Below, piece after piece: positions 1 to 11,985 of a DNA stretch of 64,000 nt (position 1 is the stretch's first letter; the number at the start of each line of letters is the position of its first letter). The position numbers and the translations under genes are program-made. The notes beneath the pieces are model-generated. The model did not search any database and was not told the origin of the DNA. It worked only from the letters and a program-made list of their open reading frames with translations. Source of the stretch: Spongospora subterranea f. sp. subterranea (lineage: Eukaryota; Endomyxa: Phytomyxea; Phytomyxea; Plasmodiophorida); contig JAUGWO010000009.1 in NCBI GenBank assembly GCA_049724395.1, positions 162,946 through 226,945 of the forward strand. The letters are read 5' to 3'.

Positions 1-866
1 ATCTGGCAACCATTTCCCCTACGGTATACGTGTTTGATGCTCGTCTTCATTGCAATGTTTATGAGTTTATATAGGGTCCAAATGGTCGCGTTTTGAAATC
101 GGATCTGCTGGATATTATATCAAAAGCTTCATCCCTTCCGAAGGCGGCTGCAGAGCCGCATCCAGGTTCTGCTGATATTGTGGTACCAATCTCAGGGTTA
201 GTTCGAACTATGGTTAAGACGATGACTTCTTCGAATTTGGTTCCCACATTAACGTTGCACGAGGAGGTTATTGCTAATGAACTTCAGAATATCAGGGCTT
301 CGCTCAAGATGTTTCTGCCAACACTGACTTATCTGCCGTTGATCATCAAAGCTGTCAGCCTTGCCCTACATGATTTCCCAAATTTGAATGCCCATGTGGA
401 CGAAAAGTGCAACGAAATTACCCTGAAGTCAAACCACAATATTTCAATCGCCATGGACACTCCAAGGGGGCTCTTAGTCCCTTGCATCATGGCCGTCCAG
501 AATCTGTCGGTTGCAGACATTTCTTCGGAACTATCACGTTTGACTACATTAGGAGCTGCAAACCAGTTAGGATTAGCTGATCTTCAAATGGGGACATTTT
601 CGTTGAGCAATATTGGTACGATTGGTGGAACATATGCTACACCGCTGATTGTACGACCACAAGTCGTGATCGGAGCAATAGGACGAATTCAAAGCGGCAT
701 TGCGCGGTTCGACAAGAGCGGCAATGGACCAGTGAACACGTCAATTCTAGGAATGAGTTGGTCTGCCGATCATCGCGTGATTGATGGCGCAACTGTTGCA
801 AGATTCTCAAGGCGAGTCAAATCATTACTAGAATCACCACAGGAGATGCTACTATTAACTAAGTAA
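1..866 (+). CDS. DBT: Branched-chain 2-oxoacid dehydrogenase E2 (dihydrolipoyl transacylase), 3' part
   Basis: Transacylase core of the mitochondrial branched-chain 2-oxoacid dehydrogenase complex; it moves the acyl group from lipoamide to CoA in Leu/Ile/Val breakdown. The gene enters from the left edge, so the lipoyl domain is missing. I read exon 1-23, intron 24-74 (gtatac...atag, 51 nt) and exon 75-866. The end of the peripheral-subunit-binding domain is GPNGRVLKSDLL, spanning the junction. The catalytic domain follows and carries the family motif SADHRVIDGA with the active-site His and Asp near the C-terminus, preceded by VIGAIGRIQ. The match to DBT is closer than to pyruvate E2 because of the WSADHRVIDGAT and final LLESPQEMLLL pattern. 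The frame is intact over more than 260 codons, with stop TAA at 864-866. It converges with LeuRS, which ends 36 bases away. Confidence 0.9.
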
Positions 867-902
867 ATTGTCACTGCAGTTTTTATGGTTATGGATTGCT
901 TA

Positions 903-3900
903 TTAGACAATACGAACTGACGGACGTCCGGGGCACGCTGTGTTTGATGTATCAACGACCACTGCTGCGGTCAATCCCGTGTTCTTGACGATTGTCGCAA
1001 TATTATCACATAGAATCGTCTCTTCATCGAAAGGTGTAGTTGACGCTAGCGCTACTTGTCTGCCTTTCGTGTTAACTTCATCAATAACATTATTTCATGG
1101 CGAACTTGACGGCTCGCTTATCGAACATGGTCAACTCTGGCGACGCTGCAAACGTGGCGTTGATAACGGACGAAACTTTACGACGATCTTGAATGGCGAA
1201 ATCATCCATCTCGCTGATAAGATTGATTACTGTTTGCTGCCAAACTGGATATGTTTGAGCGAATTGGAAAGTGACTTTCCGGGGTTCGCTCTTGCCCTTC
1301 TTCTTCGCGAGCTCCTTCAGTTTGACCTGAACGGAATGGGCAACATCTTCCAGATACTTGGAGATTTGAAGAAGGGTTTCATCAATAGCTCCGGCTGTTG
1401 GCCACGACGCGTCAATTACGAAGCCGGAACGACCAAGCACGTTGCTCCAGATATGTTCGCATACATGGGGGCAAATGGGGGCCAGAACGATCGTGAACAC
1501 TTCCATGAAACGCTGAATGAGTTCGGGGCAAATCTGGTCATCTGAAACATGGGCCCGATAACTGTCACGTGCATGGCAAAGATCCCAGAATCCCGACTTG
1601 AGGGCAGCCCTGAACTGCATGCGCGAATATGCCTGATCTGCATTGACGATGCACTCGTTGATCCGATTGGCGAAGATTCTCTCGATCAGAGTCTTTTCTT
1701 TTTGAACATGAGGAAGATCTTGCACCCTAGCCTGCATTTCTTGGCACCATTCAACTTCCTTGGTCAGTTTGAGGATGGCAGCGTTGGCAGTGACAGTCAA
1801 GGATACGTTGGCATCTTCCAGACCATCGCCAGCATCCGCTAGGGCAAAACGGGTGGCGTCGGCACTGTATTCCCGGCAAGAATCAATCATGGTGATGAAA
1901 TTACCGGTAGATTTGCTCATCTTGTCGTTATTCAACATGGCATGTCCATTAGTGTAGAACGCTTGGGGCCAATACTCGGGCTGTTTGGGCCAGATGGCGG
2001 CGTGATTGTAGAGCGACATTGTGAGATGGTTGCCAATTAGATCTTTACCGCTGACACGAAGATCGCAGGGATAGAAATACTTAAACTCAGCCCGCATGCG
2101 ATTAAGAAGTTCGGCGTCTAAACCACAGTTGCGAGGCATTTCAGCGTCGCAGAAAATAAAATCGAAAACGTCATCGGTAAGCAGTTCAGGATTGATGGAA
2201 CTGCCAGCGCCAGCTAAATGACCACCTTGCAGGAAGTGAGAAATTGTGTAAAACGCCATGTAGATCGTGGAATCCGACAGCGACTCGATGACGAACTGGG
2301 TGTCGAAGGGGAGCTTGGTTCCTAAACCAAATGACCGGCTACATGCCCATTCGCGAAGCCATTCAACAACCCCAACAAACATCTCCTTGGCAATGGGGTT
2401 GAAGGTTTCGAGACGGTCCCGTACGTGTTCCCCGACTTGTCCTGCCCATTCTTCTTCGCCGTACTCAATAAACCATTGCGCCGTCTTGGCAACAACGCAC
2501 GCGTTGCCGCTGCGGGCAATGACTTCACTCTCTGGCTCCGAATAGATAATGGCTTGTCCGGCCTCGACCATAGCGGTACGAACAATAGGCTTGGCCAGCT
2601 CAACTCGCATGCCTTCACAACTTCCCATCAGCATAATGCCTTCATAGAACCCAGTCTTATAAACCTTGTCCTTCGCCTCGGCCAGCTTCTTGCTGTCGTA
2701 TTGATTCTTGATCTGCAGCTGTTCACAGATGAAAGGGGCGCCACGGTCCCCTAAGTTCGGGATGCGAATGATGGCCGGCGCCTCCATTGAACACATTTCC
2801 AGGGTGACGTGGTACTTGTTCCGAAAAGCCTCATCGTTGCGCAGATCCTGAAGTGCAATCCAATCGTCTGGACTATCGCTTGGGACCGATGTAACAAGAC
2901 CTGTTCCTTTGTTCATGGAGATGGTCAGGAGTGGCAGCATGTATACGACATCATGCACAGCCAACGGCGCCTTCACCGCTGCTCCTAGCAGATCCCAACC
3001 TTTGAGTTTGCAAAGAATATCAGTCTTGCCAAAAACGTCGCCCAGGAGATCTTGATGAGCCATGTTCATTGCCGAGCGTTCACTGCAAATCCAAACCTCA
3101 TTTCCGGGGGCTAAAACACAGGAATACTCGCCATGGGGCAAGACCCAAGCATTCGTTTGACCGTACATGGTCTCAGGACGAAGCGTAGCGCATAGAAGGT
3201 AGATTTTAGCGTCGACGGAGAGGACGGCGGCCAAGGCAGGAGGAGGAGTGGAAACCAGCTCTAGCTTGATACCAGTATATTCTTGGGGGCCAACACCTTC
3301 CCCTGAGGCGCGATCGTGGTCGGCACAAGGCTGCTTCTCGGACGGGGAATAGATACTGAGCCGGGATCCGAACTTGATCTTCTGCACGCGGAGAAGAGTA
3401 TTAAATTGCCAGCGAATGAAGGCGTCAAAGTACGGGTTCATGTCGGTTGTGATGAAGGATCGGCGGAAATCGGCTTTGAGGCCGAACTTCTTCAGATGCT
3501 CAATTGCAACAGGTGGGAAGTAGTTCAGCCATTCATATGGATCAGCAAACGAGGCAATAGTCGATACTGGAACGCCCGTCTCTTCCAGGATCTGCCATTG
3601 GTAGACGCAAGCCGACGCCTTCTTGGTCACCTTGCCCTTGGATTTTTTTACGGTAGTTTTGCCGTTGGCATTAGCTGCGCCATTGGCGACAGAAGGTTCG
3701 GCTTCGCCATCGACGGGTTCGGTGCCTGGGAACACTGGAGGATTTCCATATAATTCAAGTTCTCGACCTAGTTTTGTGGCGCAGGCGGCAATTGGCATTC
3801 CCGTGCAATGGAAAGCGAACGGGAAAAGAACTCGACGTCCTTTTTAAACGATGATAACCGGCGGCAAACTCGCCCTTTGATAGTGTGAACGCATGCCCGA

Positions 3901-4180
3901 GATGGAGAACACCATTCATATCTATATTGTCACCGTTACAATAGATTAATTGTAAACCATGTGGGAAAACTTACATGGGAAAGGGAAGGTGACCATATAC
4001 TTCTCCTTGCCATCGTCTGATGCGTCTACTTCGAAGGCACGTGCTGCGTCCCATTTAGCTTGGGCGGCCGCCTCGATCTCGATAAGATGGTCACGACGAC
4101 CAAAACTCTGCAGGGAAACGGCGCTGAGATATTGAGAAAATCGTCATGGGGACACATGAACATACCTGTGGTTCGCTCAT
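903..4180 (-). CDS. LARS: Cytosolic leucyl-tRNA synthetase, two apparent +1 frame breaks
   Basis: Class I synthetase charging tRNA-Leu, archaeal/eukaryotic cytosolic type. Exons read as 4180-4166 (MSEPQ), 4107-3975 and 3921-903; introns are gtatg...cag and gtaag...tag. Motifs in order: VTFPFPYMNG, then HLGHAF (the HIGH motif), AFHCTGMPI, the CP1 editing domain with [14 protein letters not shown], and KMSKSTGNF (KMSKS loop). Total is about 1054 residues, near the family length, but the last roughly 100 residues of animal LARS are absent. Two single-base insertions interrupt the frame. At 3841-3845 the coding strand reads TTA AAA AGG where LKGRRVLFP requires AAA (a) GGA. At 1092 it reads ATG AAA TAA TGT where KNVIDEV requires AAA (t) AAT. 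Spliced length (3167 nt) becomes divisible by three once both are dropped. Either programmed frameshifts or assembly errors. Confidence 0.92.
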
Positions 4181-5569
4181 GGACGACAATAGTGAAAACG
4201 GCGTCCGTGTCTGCAGTAACCAGGATTGGGCCAATAGTCGGAGAGATCCGCCACGGTCCCCGGACTGACCAGTTTTGACATGGGAACGTCACCTTCGGTT
4301 ACAGTTACCACAGTGGAGGCCGTTTCCCTACCAGTCCCACCCATTCACTCACACTCATGGGGGGACCAGTGACGGTACCAGAGGTACCAGTAGGGACCAT
4401 AGGGATCGAAGGCCGTGACCCAGTCATCGCTGCTCTCTGGTCCTTATCCGCAACCGGCTCTACCTGAATTCAGATCTGCGAAGCACATACGATCTATCTT
4501 TAGGGGAAGTCCAACCCATTTCAAATGGCGAAATTCTTTGGGTTTATGAAGTCATGGGCTCTAAAGTGTTTCATGAGAATAGGAAATAGTGTCATATTGT
4601 ATTCAAGTTTACTCACGAAACATGTGTAAACGGTGCTGGAACTGCAAAACCAGCGTTGTGTCATGAAGGAATAAAGGCCGCAAGCTCTACCAACGTCCGA
4701 CAAGTAGCGTGCTTTTAATTTTTTTGTTCTTCCAACCTCCAAAACAATTGACAACCGCTAGACACGACGATGGACCACTCATCAATTTTTGATATAAATC
4801 GCGATAGGACGACCGTTTCGAAGACTTTCCTTCTCCGTGATTCCCTAATTTCGACAATTGGCTTTGAAATGAATCAAAACCATTAACAACAAATCCATAG
4901 TCGACTTCTTTTTGAAAAAACTGGACTAGTAAATATTGTTCATTTTTTTTTTTTCATTTGCTGGAATATTGTGTGAACGACGTAAAGGCTCAAGATGGTT
5001 AACCGTTTCTTGCCTCGTACTGCGTCCAAATGGCCAAAACAAGGCCGTATTTTTGTCCTCTTCGAAATCATGTGAATAAACAATAAGAAGCCCAACCAAA
5101 ACTGCCAGTATGTATTATAATCAATTGTCGAAAACATCAACGCGACACAGTGAGGATATTTTTGGAAGAGGACGGCAGTCGACATATATATCTCCAACAA
5201 GTGGTATTCTGACTGCCATGTTGCGTTTCTGACCAAAACACTTGGGAACAATCAAGTCACGAGGCCTACAGTAGATACTATTTCAGACCAACTGAGCTGT
5301 AAACCTATCTGATTTGTTACTATAGTGGGCGAACCACTGACCACAGTCAGTATTGCAACTGTATTGACAGACATTGTATCGTACCACCGTTTTTCGTCTG
5401 TATTGGATCGGACCGCTGTTATACTCAGATTGATCAACGTTTTAGTGGTCCGATTTTCACTTTTGTTTAATGGAGCGTGCGGCTCGAATTCTGAAACACC
5501 AGCGGCGCCGCCGCAAATGCATCAGGTCCCCTTTAGGAAGTTAGAATCAAAGAGTAGTGCGCTGACAGC
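4181..5569. other. Intergenic region between LeuRS and isocitrate lyase starts
   Basis: This 1.4 kb lies between the divergently transcribed LeuRS and isocitrate lyase genes and must hold both promoters. I see AT-rich stretches around 4780-4960, including a long T run at 4943, and no convincing gene, RNA or repeat. Short open frames here show no recognisable protein. An upstream exon of the lyase gene could lie just before 5570, because the lyase start is not certain. Confidence 0.5.
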
Positions 5570-7876
5570 ATGAGCAGGACCAAGAGGAGACATTGCAGCG
5601 GTCAAGCTATCAGATGAAGAATACAACTTTCAAAAGCTGGTAATCCACGTGCTTTTTTGTATGTGAGCGCATCTGATTTGTCGGTGTGACAGGTGAGCAA
5701 AGTCAAGAAGGCTTGGGAATCTCCACGTTGGATCCATCAAAAACGCCCTTATACTGCTGAAGATGTAGCACGCTTACGCTCCCCCTTAACTCCGACATAT
5801 GCAGCCGACATTCAAGCGAAAAAGGCGTGGGCATTGTTTCAGGTCTTCAAAGATATATTTTGTCTGACATTGCCCATTGCTTATTGAGGAATCAGTCATT
5901 GGCTAAGAAGAATGGGTATTCCCACACGTTTGGGGCGTTGGATCCCGTCCAAGTTGTGCAAATGGTAAACTTTACGTAGCAAAATGCCGGGTTTGGTCAT
6001 ATTTTTTGCAGGCCAAATATTTAACGACTATCTATGTTTCGGGATGGGCAATGTTCTTCTACAGCTTCCACAACTAATGAACCCGGCCCGGACATTGCAG
6101 ACTATCCATACACAACGGTTGCGAACAAGGTGTAAAATGATGAACTCTGCATGTTACTCCTTGTATCTAACCTATATGAAGGTTGATCAACTTTACCGCG
6201 CTCAAGATTTTCATTCACGACGCCAGCAAGAAGAACGATCTTGGATGACTAGAGAAGAGCGTTTAAAGACAAAGCCTGTTGACTACTTCCGTCCAATTAT
6301 TGCTGATGGGGATACAGGTCACGGTGGTTTAACCGCTGTCATGAAACTTACGAAACTGTTTATTGAGGTAAACTATCCATCTTTCAAGTTGAACATAAAT
6401 CGCCGTAATTCGGAATTTAGGCTGGAGCTGCTGGAATTCATCTCGAAGATCAGAAACCTGGGTAAGAATCTAACTTGGCAAAATCATAAAATTCTAAAGC
6501 AAGTTACAGGACCAAAAAGTGTGGTCATATGGTATTGAATTCTGGCGTTGACTTCGATTCAACTTTTTTAACTGGGAGGTACAGGCAGGGAAAGTTCTAG
6601 TTCAAGTCCAAGAGCATATTGATCGCTTGGTTGCCGCTCGGCTGCAGGCAGATATATTGGTGATTTTCGTCGTTCACACAAAGTAAACAAATAGTTAAAC
6701 ACCTCTATAGGGAACCGAGACGTTGATTGTAGCCCGAACTGACGCTGAGGCAGCCACATTGCTTGATAACAACATTGATCCTCGAGACCACCCCTTTATT
6801 TTAGGTTCGACGAATGAAAAGCTTCAGGGTCTTAACCAATTATTAAGCGAGGCGGCTGCCAAGAATGCTAACAACCAACAGCTCGTAGAAATCATGATGG
6901 TGAAAATGTTTTTTCAATCCAACAAGTAACATCTGATATTTTGGTTGTAGAGCTGGGACAAAAAGGCAAACCTCAAAACTTTCGGTGAAGTCGTTGAAGA
7001 AGCGCTCTTGAAAAACAACAAATCGCAAGAAATTGCCACTTGGAAAGCTAAATATCCAAACCTATCTTATGATCAATCTCGTGCGCTTGCGTGCCAACTA
7101 GGCGTATCTCCATATTGGTGTATGGAAAGCCCAAGGACTCGCGAAGGATATTATCGGGTTCGAGGAGGGCTAGAGTATTGCGTCGCTCGAGGACGTGCTT
7201 TTGCGCCTTACGCGGATTTAATTTGGATGGAAACGGGTAATACCGACACAATAATGTCGGTTTTTCGCAAATTGATTTTGTTGCGTTGTCGCAGCCAAGC
7301 CAGGAATCCAGTTAGCAAAGGATTTCGCCCATGGAGTTCGTGCTGTGTACCCTCATCAGCTTTTCGCATACAACTTGTCTCCCTCTTTTAATTGGGATGC
7401 AGCTGGATTGGACGAAAACCAAATCGCCTCGTTTCAGGTAATCATAGAGTAAAGGATTATTATCAGCTTCTGAAATAGCTGTACAGGACGAGCTTGGACG
7501 GGAGGGATATGTCTGGCACTTCATCACATTGGCTGGATTCCATTGTGACGCTTTATCCATCGACTTATTTGCAAAAGATTACGCCAAGAGGAAAATGCTA
7601 GCCTATGTTCAAGGTGTTCAACGCAAAGAACGTGACGCCCATGTGGAAACCTTAACCCATCAAAAGGTGGGGACAACCATAATCTCGTGCTCTTCTGAGA
7701 ACTGAACAAATGCTTAGTGGTCTGGAGCCGAATATGTTGATACGATATCTAAGACTATAACTGGAGGCCTTTCGTCCACTACCTCCCTTCAGGCAGGAAA
7801 CACTGAATCGCAGTTCGCAAAAGCCATAAAAGTATCGAAGCCGACCGAAGAAGAATTTGAAGAAGTACTAAGCTAA
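5570..7876 (+). CDS. ICL: Isocitrate lyase, 13 exons
   Basis: Glyoxylate-cycle enzyme splitting isocitrate to glyoxylate and succinate. Exons: 5570-5639, 5693-5842, 5896-5964, 6012-6129, 6182-6367, 6421-6461, 6510-6531, 6585-6659, 6711-6899, 6951-7236, 7295-7437, 7487-7666, 7718-7876; the introns are 47-58 nt, GT...AG. Landmarks: SPRW near the N-terminus, [37 protein letters not shown] with the catalytic Cys, [27 protein letters not shown] and WSGAEYVD. About 561 residues, normal length, not fused to malate synthase. The protein ends EEVLS with no obvious C-terminal peroxisomal signal. Exon 4 has one extra base at 6046-6048 (TGG GCA where GWQC needs TGG CAA). The ATG at 5570 is followed by AGC AGG ACC and joins the lyase frame only with one more skipped base; otherwise the true start is in an upstream exon. 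Confidence 0.93.
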
Positions 7877-7918
7877 AACGACATTCAAATCGATACTGAT
7901 GTTATAATACAAATGATT

Positions 7919-9151
7919 TTAAGACCAATCATCATCAGCGTCTGTATCGGATTCATTAACAATGCTGTATCGGAATACTTGCCTTCTTTCGCTGATCTGC
8001 TGGCGAAACATCATTTCCTGAATGGCGTTCTTATCTACGAGCAGTTCGGTATCGCTGTCGTACATGACGCCAACTGCCTCTGCAATATGCTCTGCAGAGT
8101 AACCTCTGTGACGCAATAAGGTTTCGTATGCTTTGACCTACAAATTAACAAATAAATAATGAATCTCACGAATGTCGAATACGTGAAACTGCTGACCTCT
8201 GCAGTAACATGCCTCTCTAGATTTTGGACTTCGAGATGCGAATCAACTGGAGCAACAATGGCCCGGCCCCTGCTAAAAAACAGGGTCAGCATCGGGAGAA
8301 CGAGCAATCAAAATAGCTACAAACCGGATGCATAAGCTGCTGCGGGAGGAGGCTTGGCTTACGGGATTTGGACATTGTCGGCTGACCACCAGATGAGAAG
8401 GACCCTCAGGACGCCTGTGATCAGCCTGCTTTGCAGACGCAGAGGCGACATGGTTTTGGCCAGGTTCGACAGCCATGAGCAGTTGCCGTCCTCGTTGCTC
8501 TTCCAAGACGAGCCGGATTTTGGCAACGTCATCGATTCCAAATGTAAGTTTCAGTAACGCATCTTCATTCAGGCGTTGACGATCTGTTGATTCGTCCTTT
8601 TTTGATAAGCTTCTAATTGACGCCTTGCGCACGGCTTCAGTGGCTTTGGACAGACGAAATTTGCGAGTTTCTCTTAACCTTTCCTTGACGAGATTATTCC
8701 TCAATTCTGGGCAATGTCGCGATAGAAGAACTGCCTTAGACGCTGCTCGCTGCCACGCTTCCCGCCTTCGTTCCCAAAAAGGTTGGTTTTGAACGTAAGA
8801 AAGCCGCTCTTCAAACCTGCATTGCATCTGATCAAGTGATGGCGCAGAATAGTCCCGTACTGGTTCATCATTCAAGTTTGCGACAAAGGATGATGTAAGA
8901 CGATTTTTAGTCTCAGATCTTCCTTGATAGTAGATCGGTGTTTGTAATCTAGGTTTTAGACGTCTTTCATGGCCCGAACATATGTTTTGTAGCGATCCAC
9001 CATTAAATGGTTGGATCGCGAAGTCCCACCTTTCATCAATTTCACCTTCGCGATTGGGGTTTGAGTAAACTCGATTCGACCTTGGCCTAGTTCCATTGCC
9101 TAGTCCAAATTCCTCCGGGTCAAACACACTGGAGAATGGCTCCCATTCCAT
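7919..9151 (-). CDS. Unknown charged protein, C-terminus UBA-like
   Basis: Not recognised. The likely start is the Met at 9151 (MEWEPFSSVFDPEEF), with an alternative Met at 9187. The body is rich in Arg, Lys, Glu and Ser and looks helical (FEERLSYVQNQPFWERRREA). The final exon begins near 8138 and reads VKAYETLLRHRGYSAEHIAE, a short helical segment somewhat like a UBA fold, and ends in an acidic tail (DTDADDDWS). One intron at about 8142-8200 is clear (phase 0). The junction further upstream (donor GTAAGC near 8358, acceptor near 8275) does not keep phase and would again need one skipped base, or a splice I have not found. It converges with isocitrate lyase, 42 bases apart. Confidence 0.6.
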
Positions 9152-9340
9152 GATGAAACAGCTCGTGGGACGCTGAGATATACACACGTAGGTACCGCGA
9201 TCAGGGCTACGCCAATGTCATCCTGCCAAAGTGGCGCGATGTGACTGTGTACACACTGCGTACTGCGTAGCGCCATCTCTTGGACGGTAGGCTTGTGCCT
9301 TGTAGTGCTGCAAAGCAGCGTCTGCAGCACAGCCGAGTGT

Positions 9341-10366
9341 GAATCATTCCACTTCGGCACCGACCTCAAAACTCGCCAAACATGCTCGAAGGAGAACGAT
9401 GTTTTTTGGGGGGCGATTCCTTATACAGCAGGAGCGCCTTGGACATCATGTCGTCGTCGTTGGTGCCGCTTTTATTCAGGTCTTTGACTGCGCCGTAAGC
9501 TCCAACAAACTTCGACACATCGTGCTGGATAGTGTTCCTTTTCGATTGCAGCGGCCGGGTCAACCGGCGAGCATTTTTCGTCCACTCCGCTGTGCTCATT
9601 GAAGTGTTCCTCCACGCGGTCCCAGAACGTGTCCGATTTGTGTCCCGTGACTCCCGTCCCCTTGGCTGGATCCTGAGAAATGTTCAGCCACGACGTAGCC
9701 AACTGCGTTTCCTCTTTGAGCGAAAAAAATTCACTCCACGTTGACGCTTAACCGATCCCATTGGGCGATTTACAGTTGCTGTTTGACGACGGAAAACTGA
9801 CGCAGTTTACAGTTCCTTGGGACGGATTTTCGTCAACTGTAATATATTTTCCGTTTTCAGGTCATCTCCACCGCAGAACTGTAAACTCCGCAATCGGACC
9901 CCACCGCCCGACTAAAAATGAAAAAAAAACATTTTACAGTTGACGGAAAATCCGTCCCACGGAACTGTAAACTGCGTCAGTTTTCGGTCGTGAAACAACA
10001 ACTGTAAAAATCGCCCAATGGGATCAGTCAAGTGTCAACGTGGAGTGAATTTTTCTCTTGTGGCTGAACATTTCCCAGGATCCCGCCAAGGGGACAGGAC
10101 AGAAATCTGACACGTTATGGGACCGCGTGGATGAACACTTCAATGAGCACAGCGGGGAAGACGAAAATAATCGCCGGTCGTCCCGGTCGCTGCAATCGAA
10201 ATGGAACACTATCCAGCACGATGTGTCGAAGTTTGTTGGCATCAACGACAGACGACATGATGTCCAAGGCGCTCCTTCTGTATAAGGAATCGCACCCCAA
10301 AAAGGCATCGTTCTCCTTCGAGCATGTTTGGCGAGTTTTGAAGTCGGTTCCGTAGTGGAATGATTT
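9341..10366. repeat. Large imperfect inverted repeat (about 0.45-0.5 kb arms)
   Basis: The left arm, 9341-9843, reappears as the reverse complement at 9933-10366, leaving about 90 bases in the middle. Outer edges match through gaatcattccact / agtggaatgatt; the inner edges share gacggattttcgtcaactgt and its complement. Both arms carry a fragment of the same Myb/SANT-like reading frame. Arm lengths differ by about 70 bases through indels. This looks like a foldback arrangement derived from a Harbinger-type element and its opposing copy. Confidence 0.85.
9366..9702 (-). pseudogene. Myb/SANT-like (NAM-associated) transposon protein fragment, copy 1
   Basis: Frames on the minus strand give SWLNISQDPAKGTG, DTFWDRVEEHFNEH and SKFVGAYGAVKDLNKSGTN in succession, followed by SKALLLYKES. 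This order matches the Myb/SANT-like accessory protein that accompanies PIF/Harbinger transposases in plants and protists. The frame changes between segments, so it is broken. It is the left arm of the large inverted repeat. Confidence 0.65.
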
Positions 10367-11050
10367 ACGATCTAAACCAGACACGCCGTCCAGACCCCCG
10401 AAGTTAAAACTCAACCTAAACGACGACGTCGTGGAAGTTGAAGCATCCGAGGCCTCCAGCTCTTGCCGACCAATTGGAGCAAAGGCGGCACAAATGCAGA
10501 AGAATGTAGCCGTCGCAAAACACACAGTCAGCGGCATCTTTGGCGCTGGCTCAGGTAAAGAAGGCCGATGCATTTGAGCTGCCAGCTCAAATTGCTCTGT
10601 TCACAACGGAAATCGGGGAATGGACCAGCAGACCCAGCAAATTTTTTGATTAGCCCGCGCCAAGACGCTTACGAAGAGGCAAAAACAAGCAATTTACAAA
10701 ACGTAATCAACAAATTGACAAAGATGATGACGAAAACAACGTCTCTGGCTACAACGCTGACGGCGGCTGACATAATAAAGAACATTTTGATAATGTGTAG
10801 TGTTCTTCGTGAGGCGCGCCAGCACTGTCTTCACGAATCTACCAGATTATACAGTTGTGGTTTGCGTCATGCGCGCTGCGGTTTTTTCAAAGGGAACTTC
10901 AAAAGTTTTTTTTTCGACGGACCTTTGGAACTTAATCTCCGATACAGTCGTATAGTCTTGCAGTGGAGACTCTCTTAGTCGTGCAGTGGGGTAAATTAAT
11001 GTTATCAGAAACTGTTGCGGAGTTTACAGTTCTGCGGTGGAGATGCTCCT
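9863..11050. mobile_element. Possible non-autonomous element with about 30-bp inverted ends
   Basis: The sequence ctccaccgcagaactgtaaa at 9867 recurs inverted at about 11030-11048 (tttacagttctgcggtggag). These ends bracket the centre and right arm of the large inverted repeat and the right-hand Myb-like fragment, as expected for the terminal repeats of a Harbinger-type element. The target duplication is not clear, so the exact ends are uncertain. Confidence 0.5.
10045..10573 (+). pseudogene. Myb/SANT-like transposon protein fragment, copy 2
   Basis: Mirror copy of the fragment in the left arm. It reads WLNISQDPAKGTGQKSDTLW, then SLQSKWNTIQHDVSKFVG, then in another frame SKALLLYKESHPKKASFSFE and HVWRVLK. 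The stretch found in copy 1 between SKFVG and the TND motif is deleted here. Beyond the arm the frame continues into an acidic and basic tail but meets stops. Decayed Harbinger accessory gene. Confidence 0.65.
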
Positions 11051-11107
11051 CTCCTGTATAACAATACTCCAAGATAAATATACACTTGAGTGTATTTACA
11101 AGTGACT

Positions 11108-11252
11108 CCGCACAGTGTCGGATCAATTTGGATCATTGGATCAATTTATATCATTGGATCAATCTGGATCAATTTGGATCATTGGATCAATTTATATCAT
11201 TGGATCAATTTGGATCAATTTGGATCATTGGATCAATTTTGGATCAAATTTG
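11108..11252. repeat. Tandem repeat, ggatcaattt / ggatcatt units
   Basis: Short units of ggatcaattt, ggatcattggatca and tatatcattggatca alternate about ten times. A simple minisatellite with no coding sense. Confidence 0.9.
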
Positions 11253-11414
11253 AATCCCCCCGGTTAACTATGTAGGTAAATACTGTAAATTAGGTACTGT
11301 ACACGAGAGGTCTTTCTATCAGTCGACTACCTGCGTGGCTTTAGGGGTGTCCACGGCTACGGCTAGCTACCAGTTAGCCGGCTGGCCGTCAGCTAGCCGG
11401 CTAGTTTCACGGAC

Positions 11415-11822
11415 TTGCGTTTTACCGTGAGACAGTGCGGCTTGGCCGCCTTCCTTGACGCCTCTCGCGCATCGTCCGGCGGGCCAACCCATGCTGATGA
11501 GGTTGATGAATTTTTTAACTTCAGAAAAGGGCCAGGCGATACCTGTGACGACGTATTGCAGTGGTGGGCTTCTATTGGCCAAAAGCGATTTCCAACAATT
11601 GCACTTCTGGCGCGTGACACTTTAATGTGCATTGGATCTTCTGTACCCTCAAAGAGCGCTTTTTCGGATAGCGGTCAGTTTGTAGTTCCCGACAGGTCAC
11701 GCTTGAAGGATGACAATACGTCAATGATGATGAAGCTTCGGTCGTGGAACCGCTTGATGAATAATCAAAAACCCAGTATTGTACTTTTAAAAAAACAAGA
11801 TTGTTCAACATTGCCTGAATAG
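11415..11822 (+). pseudogene. hAT transposase C-terminal dimerisation domain
   Basis: An open frame whose middle reads DDVLQWWASIGQKRFPTIAL, then ARDTLMCIGSSVPSKSAFSD and SGQFVVPDRSRL. This is the hAT dimerisation signature: WW near the start, P-[TV]-[IL]-A-x-LA-R-D, a Ser-rich SS-x-PS-x-SAFS, then an RxxL motif. The catalytic DDE part and the zinc finger are absent. The first roughly 45 residues overlap the terminal repeat and are probably not original coding sequence. Confidence 0.75.
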
Positions 11823-11985
11823 CCGGCTAAGGCGAAATCTCTAGCCGGCTAAGGCGAAATCTCTAGCCGGCTAAGGCGAAATCTCTAGCCGGCTAAGGCG
11901 AAATCTCTAGCCGGCTAAGGCGAAATCTCTAGCCGGCTAAGGCGAAATCTCTAGCCGGCTAAGGCGAAATCTCTAGCCGGCTAGC
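11820..11985. repeat. 22-bp tandem repeat (tagccggctaaggcgaaatctc), about 7 copies
   Basis: Seven near-perfect 22-base units sit just inside the right end of the hAT element. Each starts with the palindromic tagccggcta, which is also present near the left end at 11373-11400. Sub-terminal repeats of this kind are typical transposase-binding regions in hAT elements; that role is inferred. Confidence 0.85.

Noticed and set aside
5843-5895. Frame mismatch between isocitrate lyase exons 2 and 3
   Set aside because: Using the downstream acceptor at 5895 joins ALFQ to [16 protein letters not shown] in phase.
9599-9744. Plus-strand frames in the left arm of the large palindrome
   Set aside because: Antisense of the Myb-like fragment.
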